A DNA stretch of 64,000 nucleotides from Paraburkholderia atlantica (lineage in GTDB: Bacteria; Pseudomonadota; Gammaproteobacteria; Burkholderiales; Burkholderiaceae), in contig NZ_WHNQ01000034.1 of NCBI RefSeq assembly GCF_009362785.1, positions 16,993 through 80,992 of the forward strand, given 5' to 3'. The notes under the pieces are model-generated. The model did not search any database and was not told where the DNA came from. It saw only the letters and a list, made by a program, of their open reading frames with translations. Below are positions 43,830 through 51,280 of this stretch, piece by piece. Made by a program: the position numbers and the translations under genes. Positions within the stretch are counted from its first letter, which is position 1. The number at the start of each line of letters is the position of its first letter.

Positions 43830-43958
43830 TCACCACTTGTAGAGAAACCCGACGTCGCCCCATACGCCCCTCTGGCTCCCGGTCGCGGAGGCGTTGAGCG
43901 AAAACTGGTAGCCGAACTGCCCGTACAAGCTCCATCGCGTGTCGAGCTTCGCCGTCAG
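43830..43958 (-). pseudogene. Relic of an autotransporter beta-barrel C terminus
   Basis: Reading the minus strand to the TGA at 43830-43832 gives LTAKLDTRWSLYGQFGYQFS then LNASATGSQRGVWGDVGFLYKW. The alternating aromatic strands and the final ...GFLYKW with terminal aromatic residue are the mark of type V autotransporter barrel ends, which need such a residue for membrane insertion. The frame is closed by a stop codon 4 codons upstream (43971-43973). Beyond it, up to 44140, a possible start (ATG at about 44133 with GGGAGA before it) opens a different frame, so a large internal deletion is likely. The 43959-44303 stretch holds no intact gene. Confidence 0.72.
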
Positions 43959-44303
43959 CCTCTGGGGCCATCAAAATGGAAGTCAGCGCTATCAGGAAGG
44001 AATGCCATCCCGACAGTTGCACTGGCGGCAAAGCGGGGCGCGTTAGCGAACAGTGATATTGTTGCCCCGGGTCGGGGCCACTGGCGTTGTGCTGTTGCCG
44101 GTGCGCGCCGCGAATTGCCGTCGTCAACTTCATTCGCTTGTCTCCCTGTGAAATATTGCATGGACACATTGCACAAATGCGACAGGGGTAAGACGTGCTG
44201 ACGATTAGCAATGTTATATCAACGTAGCGGCTTTGCTACCGACAAACACGTTCCCGCCGGCGAAGGTCGCACTTGTTCTGGCGTTTCAATGGGAGCGGCC
44301 GAA

Positions 44304-44332
44304 TTGACACCGCCTACGGACTTTTTTATAGT
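44304..44332 (+). promoter_or_regulatory. Sigma-70 promoter of lutABC
   Basis: TTGACA (44304-44309) and TATAGT (44327-44332) are separated by exactly 17 bases, a near-consensus promoter. Its strength implies that repression is needed, which fits the operator directly downstream. Confidence 0.85.
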
Positions 44333-44333
44333 C

Positions 44334-44346
44334 TTGGTCAGACCAA
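44334..44346. promoter_or_regulatory. GntR/LldR-type operator of lutABC
   Basis: TTGGTCAGACCAA is a perfect palindrome apart from the central base and fits TTGGT-N3-ACCAA, the site bound by PdhR/LldR-type FadR-subfamily regulators. It covers the predicted start of transcription right after the -10 box, so bound repressor would block the promoter. The likely ligand-responsive repressor is the gene at 39746. Confidence 0.85.
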
Positions 44347-44417
44347 CATGACCATAGCGGGCAGACGGGCCGCATCGGTCGGTAGACATCATCCCCGCCG
44401 CATTTCCTGAAGGCCCT

Positions 44418-45161
44418 ATGAAAGTCGCGCTGTTTATCCCGTGCTTTATCGACGCGTTCTATCCCGAGGTCGGTATCGCGACGCTCGAACTGCTCGAACG
44501 CTTCGGCATCGAGGTCGACTATCCGCAACAGCAGACCTGCTGCGGCCAGCCGATGGCCAACAGCGGCGCGCATGCAGACGCCGCCGCCACCGAGCGACTG
44601 TTCGCGCGCAACTTCGCGGGCTACGACTACATCGTCGGGCCGTCCGCGAGTTGCATTCATCACGTGCGCGAGCATCTGACCGCGCTCGAGCAGACTGATG
44701 AAGTGAAGAAAGTGCGCGCAAGCGCTTACGAGTTGGTCGAGTTTCTGCACGACGTGATCGGCGCGCGCGAATTTCCGTGGGCCGAGTTTCCGCATCGCGT
44801 CGGTCTGCACAGCAGTTGCAGCGCGCTGCGTCATCTGAAGCAGGCGTCGGCGTCGGAAATCGCCGGCACGCCGTTTTCGAAGCCGCGCACGTTGCTCGAA
44901 GGCGTGAAGGGCATCGAGTTCGTCAAGCCGGCGAGGCCCGACGAATGCTGCGGTTTTGGCGGCACGTTCTCGGTCACCGAAGAAGCGGTGTCGGTGCGCA
45001 TGGGGCAGGACAAGGTGCGCGACCATCTGAACGCGGGCGCCGAGTACATCGTTTCGGGCGACATGTCGTGCCTGATGCATCAGCAGGGTTGCGCTGAACG
45101 CATGAAGGCCGACGCGCGCTTCATTCATATCGCGCAGGTTCTCAATGGAGCACGCGCATGA
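44418..45161 (+). CDS. lutA: L-lactate oxidation iron-sulfur protein LutA
   Basis: A 247-residue protein with two cysteine-rich CCG domains: QTCCGQPMANSGAHA and the later PDECCGFGGTFSV, plus CFIDAFYPE and SGDMSCLMH. LutA (YkgE) is a component of the LutABC complex that oxidises L-lactate to pyruvate. It overlaps lutB by 4 bases (ATGA). Start ATG 44418 is 72 bases from the operator. Confidence 0.93.
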   Translation: MKVALFIPCFIDAFYPEVGIATLELLERFGIEVDYPQQQTCCGQPMANSGAHADAAATERLFARNFAGYDYIVGPSASCIHHVREHLTALEQTDEVKKVRASAYELVEFLHDVIGAREFPWAEFPHRVGLHSSCSALRHLKQASASEIAGTPFSKPRTLLEGVKGIEFVKPARPDECCGFGGTFSVTEEAVSVRMGQDKVRDHLNAGAEYIVSGDMSCLMHQQGCAERMKADARFIHIAQVLNGARA

Positions 45162-46561
45162 GCGGCGACCATCACCGCATCGATCACGCCAAAGCCGCGG
45201 GTTCTTTTATCGGCAAAGCCGAGCATGTCGCGTTTCACGACAAGCGTCTGTGGGACCTGCGCGAGAAGCGCGACGCGCAGGCGCATGGCATTGCCGAATG
45301 GGAAACGTTGCGCGCGCTGGCGTCGGGCATCAAGGAACACACGCTGTCGAATCTGGCCGACTACCTGGAGCAGTTCGCGGCGGCGGCCGAGTCCAATGGC
45401 GTGGTCGTGCATTGGGCGGCGAACGCGGAAGAGCACAACGCGATCGTCCACCAGCTGATGTCCGAGCGCGGCATGACGACGCTCGTCAAGAGCAAGTCGA
45501 TGCTGACCGACGAATGCAAGATGCGCGAGTATCTCGAACCGCGCGGCATTACCGTGATGGAGACGGACCTCGGCGAGCGCATTCAGCAGCTCGATCATCA
45601 GGACCCGAGTCATATGGTCGTGCCGGCCGTCCATAAGCTGCGCGCGGACGTGGCCGAGCTGTTCGGCCGCACCATCGGTACCGATCCGAAGAATAGCGAC
45701 ATCCACTATCTGGCAGAAAGCCAGCGCATGAATACGCGGCCGTATTTCGTGCGCGAGAAAACGGCTGGCATGACCGGCTGCAATTTTGCGGTGGCGGAAA
45801 CAGGCACGGTCGTCGTCTGCACGAACGAAGGCAATGCCGATCTTTCGGCGAACGTGCCGCCGTTGCATATCGCATCGATCGGAATCGAGAAGCTGATACC
45901 GAAAGTGTCGGACCTGGGCGTATTCGTGCGCATGCTGTCGCGCAGTGCATTGGGTTCGCCGATCACGCAGTACACGTCGCATTTTCGTGCGCCGCGGCCG
46001 GGCACCGAGATGCACTTCATCCTCGTCGATCATGGCCGCTCCGAGCGGCTCGCGATGGAGGACTTCTGGTACTCGCTCAAATGCATACGCTGCGGCGCGT
46101 GCATGAATACGTGTCCGGTCTATCGACGCAGCGGCGGCCTGTCGTATGGCGGCACCTATTCGGGGCCGATCGGCGCGATCATCAATCCGACGTTCGATCT
46201 GAAACGCTATAGCGCGTTGCCGTTCGCATCGACACTCAACGGCAGTTGCACGAACGTGTGTCCGGTGAAGATCAATATTCACGAGCAGATCTATAAATGG
46301 CGGGCGGTGATCGCCGAGCAGCATGAAGTGCCGTTCGTGAAGCAGGAAGTGCTGAAGATGGCGGGGCGTTTGCTATCGAGTCCGACCTTGTATCGCGCGA
46401 CGGTAGCGTCGATGGGCAGCGCGTTGCGGCGGCTGCCGAATTTCGTGCTGTACAACCCTCTGAATATCTGGGGCCGGCAGCGCGAATTGCCGGAAGCACC
46501 GAAGATGACTTTTCATGCCTGGTACAAAAAGAATCGCGGAGGCGGCAATGACAACGCGTGA
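45158..46561 (+). CDS. lutB: L-lactate oxidation iron-sulfur protein LutB
   Basis: A 467-residue protein with an N-terminal LUD domain and a C-terminal ferredoxin-like part. CIRCGACMNTCPVYRR provides four cysteines of one [4Fe-4S] cluster and GSCTNVCPVKINIHEQ provides further ones. LutB (YkgF) passes electrons within the LutABC complex. It overlaps lutA upstream (4 bases) and lutC downstream (14 bases), indicating translational coupling. Confidence 0.94.
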   Translation: MSGDHHRIDHAKAAGSFIGKAEHVAFHDKRLWDLREKRDAQAHGIAEWETLRALASGIKEHTLSNLADYLEQFAAAAESNGVVVHWAANAEEHNAIVHQLMSERGMTTLVKSKSMLTDECKMREYLEPRGITVMETDLGERIQQLDHQDPSHMVVPAVHKLRADVAELFGRTIGTDPKNSDIHYLAESQRMNTRPYFVREKTAGMTGCNFAVAETGTVVVCTNEGNADLSANVPPLHIASIGIEKLIPKVSDLGVFVRMLSRSALGSPITQYTSHFRAPRPGTEMHFILVDHGRSERLAMEDFWYSLKCIRCGACMNTCPVYRRSGGLSYGGTYSGPIGAIINPTFDLKRYSALPFASTLNGSCTNVCPVKINIHEQIYKWRAVIAEQHEVPFVKQEVLKMAGRLLSSPTLYRATVASMGSALRRLPNFVLYNPLNIWGRQRELPEAPKMTFHAWYKKNRGGGNDNA

Positions 46562-47132
46562 GGCTTTTCTTGCCAAAGTACGCGCCGCGCAACCGGCCGC
46601 GCGGCCGCGTCCCGACGTGCCGCTGTTCGATGCGGTTGGCGGCGATCTGCGGGCGCGTTTCACGACGGCCTTGCAAACGATGGGCGGCACTTGCGTCGAA
46701 GCAGCAAGCGCGAGCGACGTCAGCGATCTGATTCGCGAGCGCTTTGGCGCGGCGGCATCGATCGCATCGGCGAGCGCGGAAGTGCCGGGCACGCGCGTGA
46801 TCGGCGCCGGTACGGACCCCGCGTCGCTGCAGGACGTCGACGTCGGTGTGGTGCGGGCGCGCTTTGGCGTCGCCGAAACCGGCTCGGTGTGGTTTAGCGA
46901 GCGCGAATATGTGGTCAATGCATTGGGCTACATCGTCCAGCATCTGGTCGTGTTGCTCGATCCGGCGCAATTGCTCGATGGACTGCAAGATGTCTATCGC
47001 CGTGACGATTTCCGCAGCGCGCGCTACGCGGCGCTGGTTACCGGCCCTTCAGCCACCGCCGACATCGAGGGCGTACTGATTCGCGGCGCGCAGGGCGTGC
47101 GTTCGCTGACGGTCGTGTGGCTCGCGAGCTGA
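46548..47132 (+). CDS. lutC: L-lactate oxidation protein LutC
   Basis: A 194-residue LUD-domain protein (YkgG-like): REAFLAKVRAAQ at the start and VGVVRARFGVAETGSVWF plus the late LVTGPSATADIEGVLIRGAQ, which are the LutC signature. The start at ATG 46548 follows GGAGG by 5 bases inside the end of lutB. It is the last gene of the operon; the SOS-controlled nuclease gene follows 69 bases later. Confidence 0.92.
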   Translation: MTTREAFLAKVRAAQPAARPRPDVPLFDAVGGDLRARFTTALQTMGGTCVEAASASDVSDLIRERFGAAASIASASAEVPGTRVIGAGTDPASLQDVDVGVVRARFGVAETGSVWFSEREYVVNALGYIVQHLVVLLDPAQLLDGLQDVYRRDDFRSARYAALVTGPSATADIEGVLIRGAQGVRSLTVVWLAS

Positions 47133-47169
47133 TGCGCGGCGGTTGCTGCGCCGGACTTTGCTATCATCA

Positions 47170-47185
47170 CTGTATAAACATACAG
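47170..47185. promoter_or_regulatory. LexA (SOS) box
   Basis: CTGTATAAACATACAG is a full match to the CTGT-N8-ACAG consensus with an AT-rich centre, as in E. coli and betaproteobacteria. It ends 16 bases before the GTG start of the VRR-NUC gene and probably overlaps its promoter, so the nuclease/helicase operon should be induced by DNA damage. Confidence 0.9.
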
Positions 47186-47201
47186 GTCCTGCACAAAGTC
47201 C

Positions 47202-48971
47202 GTGGCAACCGATGCTCGCTCAGAGATCCGCTCTGAAGCTCCTTACTATCTGCTGAATTTCGAGCGCGCGCTTGCATGGCTCGCCGCGCGTTACGACGAC
47301 CTGCTCGACGACGAAGAGCATGCTTTTCTAGACACTTTCGCGACATTGCCGCAGCCCTCGCGTGCGTTGCTGGTGCGCATGCTGATGCGCAAGGGCACGC
47401 TGTTTCGCGCGAGCCGCCTCGTTTATGACGAAATCGGCTGCCCGTTGCAGGCGGCAATGCCGATGACGTCGCATCGCTGGATCGACAGCGAGCCGGCTCT
47501 GTCACTCGACGATCTGTTTGCCCTCAGCACGCGTGCGCAATTGCTGGAGATGTTCGCGGACGCGATCGCGCGAATTCCCGGCGCGAAGGCATTGCGCAAA
47601 CCGGATCTGCTCGAAACGCTGCGCGCGTTTTACCAAACTGAAAGCGGCGACGCGCAAGCATGCACATCCCGTCCGCTCGCCGCCTGGCACGGCGCTACTA
47701 CTGACCGCGTGCTGCACGTCGCGATCGCGCCGTTGTGCGATCGCTTGCGGCTGATGTTCTTCGGCAATCTGCATCAGGACTGGTCGGAGTTCGTGCTCGC
47801 CGATCTTGGCGTGTTCCAGTACGAGAAGGTCGCGTTCGGGCCGTCGTCGCGGGCGTTCCAGCAACGCGCGGACATCGACGTTTATCTCGCGCTGCACGCG
47901 TGCCGCGAAGCGCTCGAGTGGCTACCTGTCGACAGCGACTCCACCGCGCTCGAAGAACTGATCACGACCGTCCGCTCGATCGACACCTCGAATCCTTGGC
48001 TCGAAACGCGTCGCGCGAAACTGCTGTTCCGGATCGGCCAGGATTGCGAGCGGCGCGAGCAGTGGGACACCGCACTCGAGGTGTACGACGGCTGCGCGTG
48101 GCCGGGTGCGCGTCATCGACGCATGCGCGTGTTCGAGCGCAGCGAGCGTTACGGCGAAGCGCTCGCGCTTGCCTCGCAGGCCGACGCCGCGCCCGAGAGC
48201 GAAGAAGAAGCGCAGCGGGTCGCCCGGATGTTGCCGCGCTTGCGGCGCAAATGCGGCATGCCCGTACCGCGCGCTGCTGGGGCGCGGCCTGTGGAGCGCG
48301 CCACGCTGGTGCTGCCGAAGCCTGACACGCCGGTGCCCGTCGAATACGTGGTGCGCGATCATCTGTGCAGCGACGCCGCGCCGGTGCACTACGTCGAGAA
48401 CGCGCTGATCAACTCGCTGTTCGGCCTGCTGTGCTGGGAGCCGGTTTTCGCGGCGCTGCCCGGCGCATTTTTTCATCCGTTCCAGCGCGAACCGGCCGAT
48501 CTGCACGCGCCGGATTTTCACGCGCGTCGCGCCACCCAGTTCGCCGCGTGCTTCGCGCAGCTCGATAGCGGCGTCTACCGCGCCACGATTTTGCGGCATC
48601 TGCATCAGAAGACCGGTATGCAGTCGCCGTTCGTATTCTGGGGACTGTTGACGCCCGAACTCGTCGCGCTTGCGCTCGACTGTCTGCCCGCCGCGCATCT
48701 GAAGCTGTGGTTCGAGCGCTTGCTGCGCGACATTCGCGGCAATCGTTCCGGCTTACCCGACCTGATCCGCTTCTGGCCGGCCGAGCGTCGCTATGAATTG
48801 ATCGAGGTGAAAGGCCCGGGCGATCGCCTGCAGGACAATCAGAGCCGCTGGCTCGCGTACTGCGCGCAGCACGGCATGCCGGTGCGCGTCGTCGACGTGC
48901 GCTGGGCCGGGCAAGAGGCGCAGAGCGAAGCAGACGCCGCACCGCGAGCCGAAGCGGAGCGCGTCGTATGA
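47202..48971 (+). CDS. FAN1-like structure-specific nuclease (VRR-NUC domain)
   Basis: A 589-residue protein with the layout of bacterial FAN1: a helical N-terminal part containing the SAP-like region, a central TPR-like region and a C-terminal VRR-NUC domain (about 495-570). The catalytic core is seen as RSGLPDLIRFW, then YELIEVKGPGDRLQDNQSRW, i.e. the PD-(D/E)XK Asp, Glu and Lys. FAN1 cuts near flaps and interstrand crosslinks. It starts with GTG at 47202, 16 bases after a LexA box, and overlaps the helicase gene by 4 bases (ATGA), so the two proteins probably work together. Confidence 0.9.
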   Translation: MATDARSEIRSEAPYYLLNFERALAWLAARYDDLLDDEEHAFLDTFATLPQPSRALLVRMLMRKGTLFRASRLVYDEIGCPLQAAMPMTSHRWIDSEPALSLDDLFALSTRAQLLEMFADAIARIPGAKALRKPDLLETLRAFYQTESGDAQACTSRPLAAWHGATTDRVLHVAIAPLCDRLRLMFFGNLHQDWSEFVLADLGVFQYEKVAFGPSSRAFQQRADIDVYLALHACREALEWLPVDSDSTALEELITTVRSIDTSNPWLETRRAKLLFRIGQDCERREQWDTALEVYDGCAWPGARHRRMRVFERSERYGEALALASQADAAPESEEEAQRVARMLPRLRRKCGMPVPRAAGARPVERATLVLPKPDTPVPVEYVVRDHLCSDAAPVHYVENALINSLFGLLCWEPVFAALPGAFFHPFQREPADLHAPDFHARRATQFAACFAQLDSGVYRATILRHLHQKTGMQSPFVFWGLLTPELVALALDCLPAAHLKLWFERLLRDIRGNRSGLPDLIRFWPAERRYELIEVKGPGDRLQDNQSRWLAYCAQHGMPVRVVDVRWAGQEAQSEADAAPRAEAERVV

Positions 48972-51229
48972 GTTACGTGGTGGCCGTCCGCGCGATGTGC
49001 GAATTCACCGCGCGGCGCGGCGATCTCGATCTGCGCTTCACGCCTGCGCCGACTTCGCTCGAAGGCATCGCCGGTCATCAGATGGTCGCCGGCCGTCGCG
49101 CGAGTGGCTATGAAACCGAACTGACGCTGACGGGCACGCATCGCAGTCTGACCGTGCGTGGCCGCGCGGACGGCTACGATCCAATCGCGAACCGGCTCGA
49201 AGAAGTGAAGACCTATCGCGGCGATCTCGCACGCATGCCCGCGAATCATCGCGTGCTGCACTGGGCACAGGCGCTCGTCTATGGGCATCTGCTGTGCCAG
49301 TCGCGCGGGCTCGCCGAACTGACGGTCGCGCTCGTGTACTTCGATATCGGCAGTCAGAAGGAAACCGCGCTGACGCAGCAGCACAGCGCGGGCGAACTCG
49401 AAATTTTCTTCGTCGAACAGTGCGAACGATTTCTCGATTGGGCCGTGCAGGAAGACGCGCATCGCGTCGCGCGCAATGCGGCGCTCGTCAACTTGCAGTT
49501 TCCGTATGGGCAGTTTCGCCGCGGGCAGCGCGAGCTCGCGGTGGCCGTATATCGCGCCGCGCGCGACGGCAAGCCGTTGATGGCGCAGGCGCCGACCGGC
49601 ATCGGCAAAACGCTGGCGACGATTTTTCCGTTGCTTAAAGCCTGCGGCGAAGACCGTCTCGATCGTCTGTTCTTTCTGACCGCGAAGACGCCGGGCCGCG
49701 CGCTTGCGCTCGATGCAATCGACTCGCTGCACCGGAGCGCGCCGCTGCCGCTCAGAACGCTCGAACTCGTCGCGCGCGACAAAGCCTGCGAGCATCCGGA
49801 CAAAGCCTGCAACGGCGAATCCTGTCCGCTCGCGCGCGGCTTTTACGATCGTCTCGCTGCGGCGCGCTCCGCCGCGCTGGCGACGCCACGGCTCGATCGC
49901 GCGGCGGTGCGCGAGGCCGCGCTCGCGCACGAGGTCTGTCCGTACTATCTGGCGCAGGAGCTCGCGCGCTGGGCCGATGTGATCGTCGGCGATTACAACT
50001 ACTACTACGACGCGAGCGCGATGCTGCATGCGCTCACGCAAATCAACCAATGGCGCATCGGCGTGCTGGTCGACGAAGCGCACAACCTGCTCGAACGCGC
50101 GCGGCGCATGTATACCGTGTCGCTCGATCAAAGCGCGTTCCGGCTCGCGCGCAAGAGTGCGCCGGCGGCGCTGAAGAAGCCGCTCGAACGCTTGCAGCGC
50201 GAGTGGAATGCGGTGAAACGCGCGCAGACGGCCAGCTACCAGGTGTACGCGGCGATACCCGGCAAATTGCTGTCCGCCGCGCAGAATCTGATTGGCGCAG
50301 TGACCGACCAGCTCGCCGACGCGCCGTTGTCGATCGACGAACACGCGCTGCGCTTTTTCTTCGACGCGATGCACTTCGTCGCGCTCGCCGAGCAGTTCGG
50401 CGAGCACTCGATGTTCGACGTGACGTTGAGCGCCGACCGTTTCGCGCCGCGCGACAAAACCAGTGCGACGCTATGCGTGCGCAACGTGATCCCCGCGCCG
50501 TTTCTCGCGCCACGCTATGCGGCCGCGCGTACCACGGTGATGTTCTCCGGCACGCTGAATCCGCAGCATTTCTATCGCGACACGCTTGGGCTCGCCGACG
50601 ACACGCAATGGCTCGACGTCGAAGGACCGTTTCGCGCGGAGCAGTTGCAGGTGCACGTGGCCGCTCATGTGTCGACGCGCTGGCGTGACCGCGAGCGCTC
50701 GCTCGCGCCGATCGTCGAGCTGATCGCGAAGCAGTACGACGCGCAGCCCGGCAACTATCTCGGGTTCCTGAGCAGTTTCGACTATCTGCAACGCGTGGTC
50801 GCGCTGCTGCGCGAGCGGCACCCCGGCTTGCCGGTGTGGGCGCAGGAGCCCGGCATGGACGAAGCCGCGCGCGATGCGTTTCTCGCGCGCTTCAGGACGA
50901 TGAATCAGGGGATCGGTTTCGCGGTGCTCGGCGGCGCGTTTTCGGAGGGGGTCGATCTGACCGGACAGCAACTGATCGGCGCGTTCGTCGCGACGCTCGG
51001 TCTGCCGCAGGTCAACGACGTCAACGAGCAGATGCGCCGCGCGCTCGATGCGCGCTTCGGCAACGGCTACGACTACATGTACCTGTATCCGGGATTGCAG
51101 AAGGTCGTGCAGGCGGCGGGTCGCGTGATCCGCACCGAAGACGATCGCGGCGTCGTGCATCTGATCGACGACCGCTTTCGCAGGCCGGAAGTGCGGCGTC
51201 TGTTGCCGCGCTGGTGGCAGGTTCGCTAG
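48968..51229 (+). CDS. DinG/XPD-type helicase with N-terminal RecB/Cas4-like nuclease domain
   Basis: A 753-residue protein. The N-terminal part (about 1-140) has a PD-(D/E)XK nuclease pattern: VRGRADGYDP (Asp), LEEVKTYRGD (Glu, Lys) and HWAQALVYG (QxxxY), as in RecB and Cas4. The rest is a superfamily-2 XPD/DinG helicase: APTGIGKT (Walker A), an iron-sulfur-type Cys set in KACEHPDKACNGESCPLARG and EVCPYYLAQE, VDEAHNL (DEAH box), and GAFSEGVDL and QAAGRVIRTEDDRG (motifs V, VI). It likely unwinds and trims branched DNA. It is translationally coupled to the FAN1-like gene under SOS control. Confidence 0.92.
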   Translation: MSYVVAVRAMCEFTARRGDLDLRFTPAPTSLEGIAGHQMVAGRRASGYETELTLTGTHRSLTVRGRADGYDPIANRLEEVKTYRGDLARMPANHRVLHWAQALVYGHLLCQSRGLAELTVALVYFDIGSQKETALTQQHSAGELEIFFVEQCERFLDWAVQEDAHRVARNAALVNLQFPYGQFRRGQRELAVAVYRAARDGKPLMAQAPTGIGKTLATIFPLLKACGEDRLDRLFFLTAKTPGRALALDAIDSLHRSAPLPLRTLELVARDKACEHPDKACNGESCPLARGFYDRLAAARSAALATPRLDRAAVREAALAHEVCPYYLAQELARWADVIVGDYNYYYDASAMLHALTQINQWRIGVLVDEAHNLLERARRMYTVSLDQSAFRLARKSAPAALKKPLERLQREWNAVKRAQTASYQVYAAIPGKLLSAAQNLIGAVTDQLADAPLSIDEHALRFFFDAMHFVALAEQFGEHSMFDVTLSADRFAPRDKTSATLCVRNVIPAPFLAPRYAAARTTVMFSGTLNPQHFYRDTLGLADDTQWLDVEGPFRAEQLQVHVAAHVSTRWRDRERSLAPIVELIAKQYDAQPGNYLGFLSSFDYLQRVVALLRERHPGLPVWAQEPGMDEAARDAFLARFRTMNQGIGFAVLGGAFSEGVDLTGQQLIGAFVATLGLPQVNDVNEQMRRALDARFGNGYDYMYLYPGLQKVVQAAGRVIRTEDDRGVVHLIDDRFRRPEVRRLLPRWWQVR

Positions 51230-51254
51230 CGCCGAGCCGCGCTAGCGAACCTTT
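51220..51254 (+). terminator. Hairpin at the end of the helicase gene
   Basis: A perfect 13-bp stem GGTTCGCTAGCGC (51220-51232) with its complement at 51239-51251 overlaps the helicase stop codon. Only three T follow, so it may act as a modest terminator or 3' protector between the convergent helicase and MscS genes. Confidence 0.6.
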
Positions 51255-51280
51255 ACGCGTGCGACGCGCGACGCGTCACG

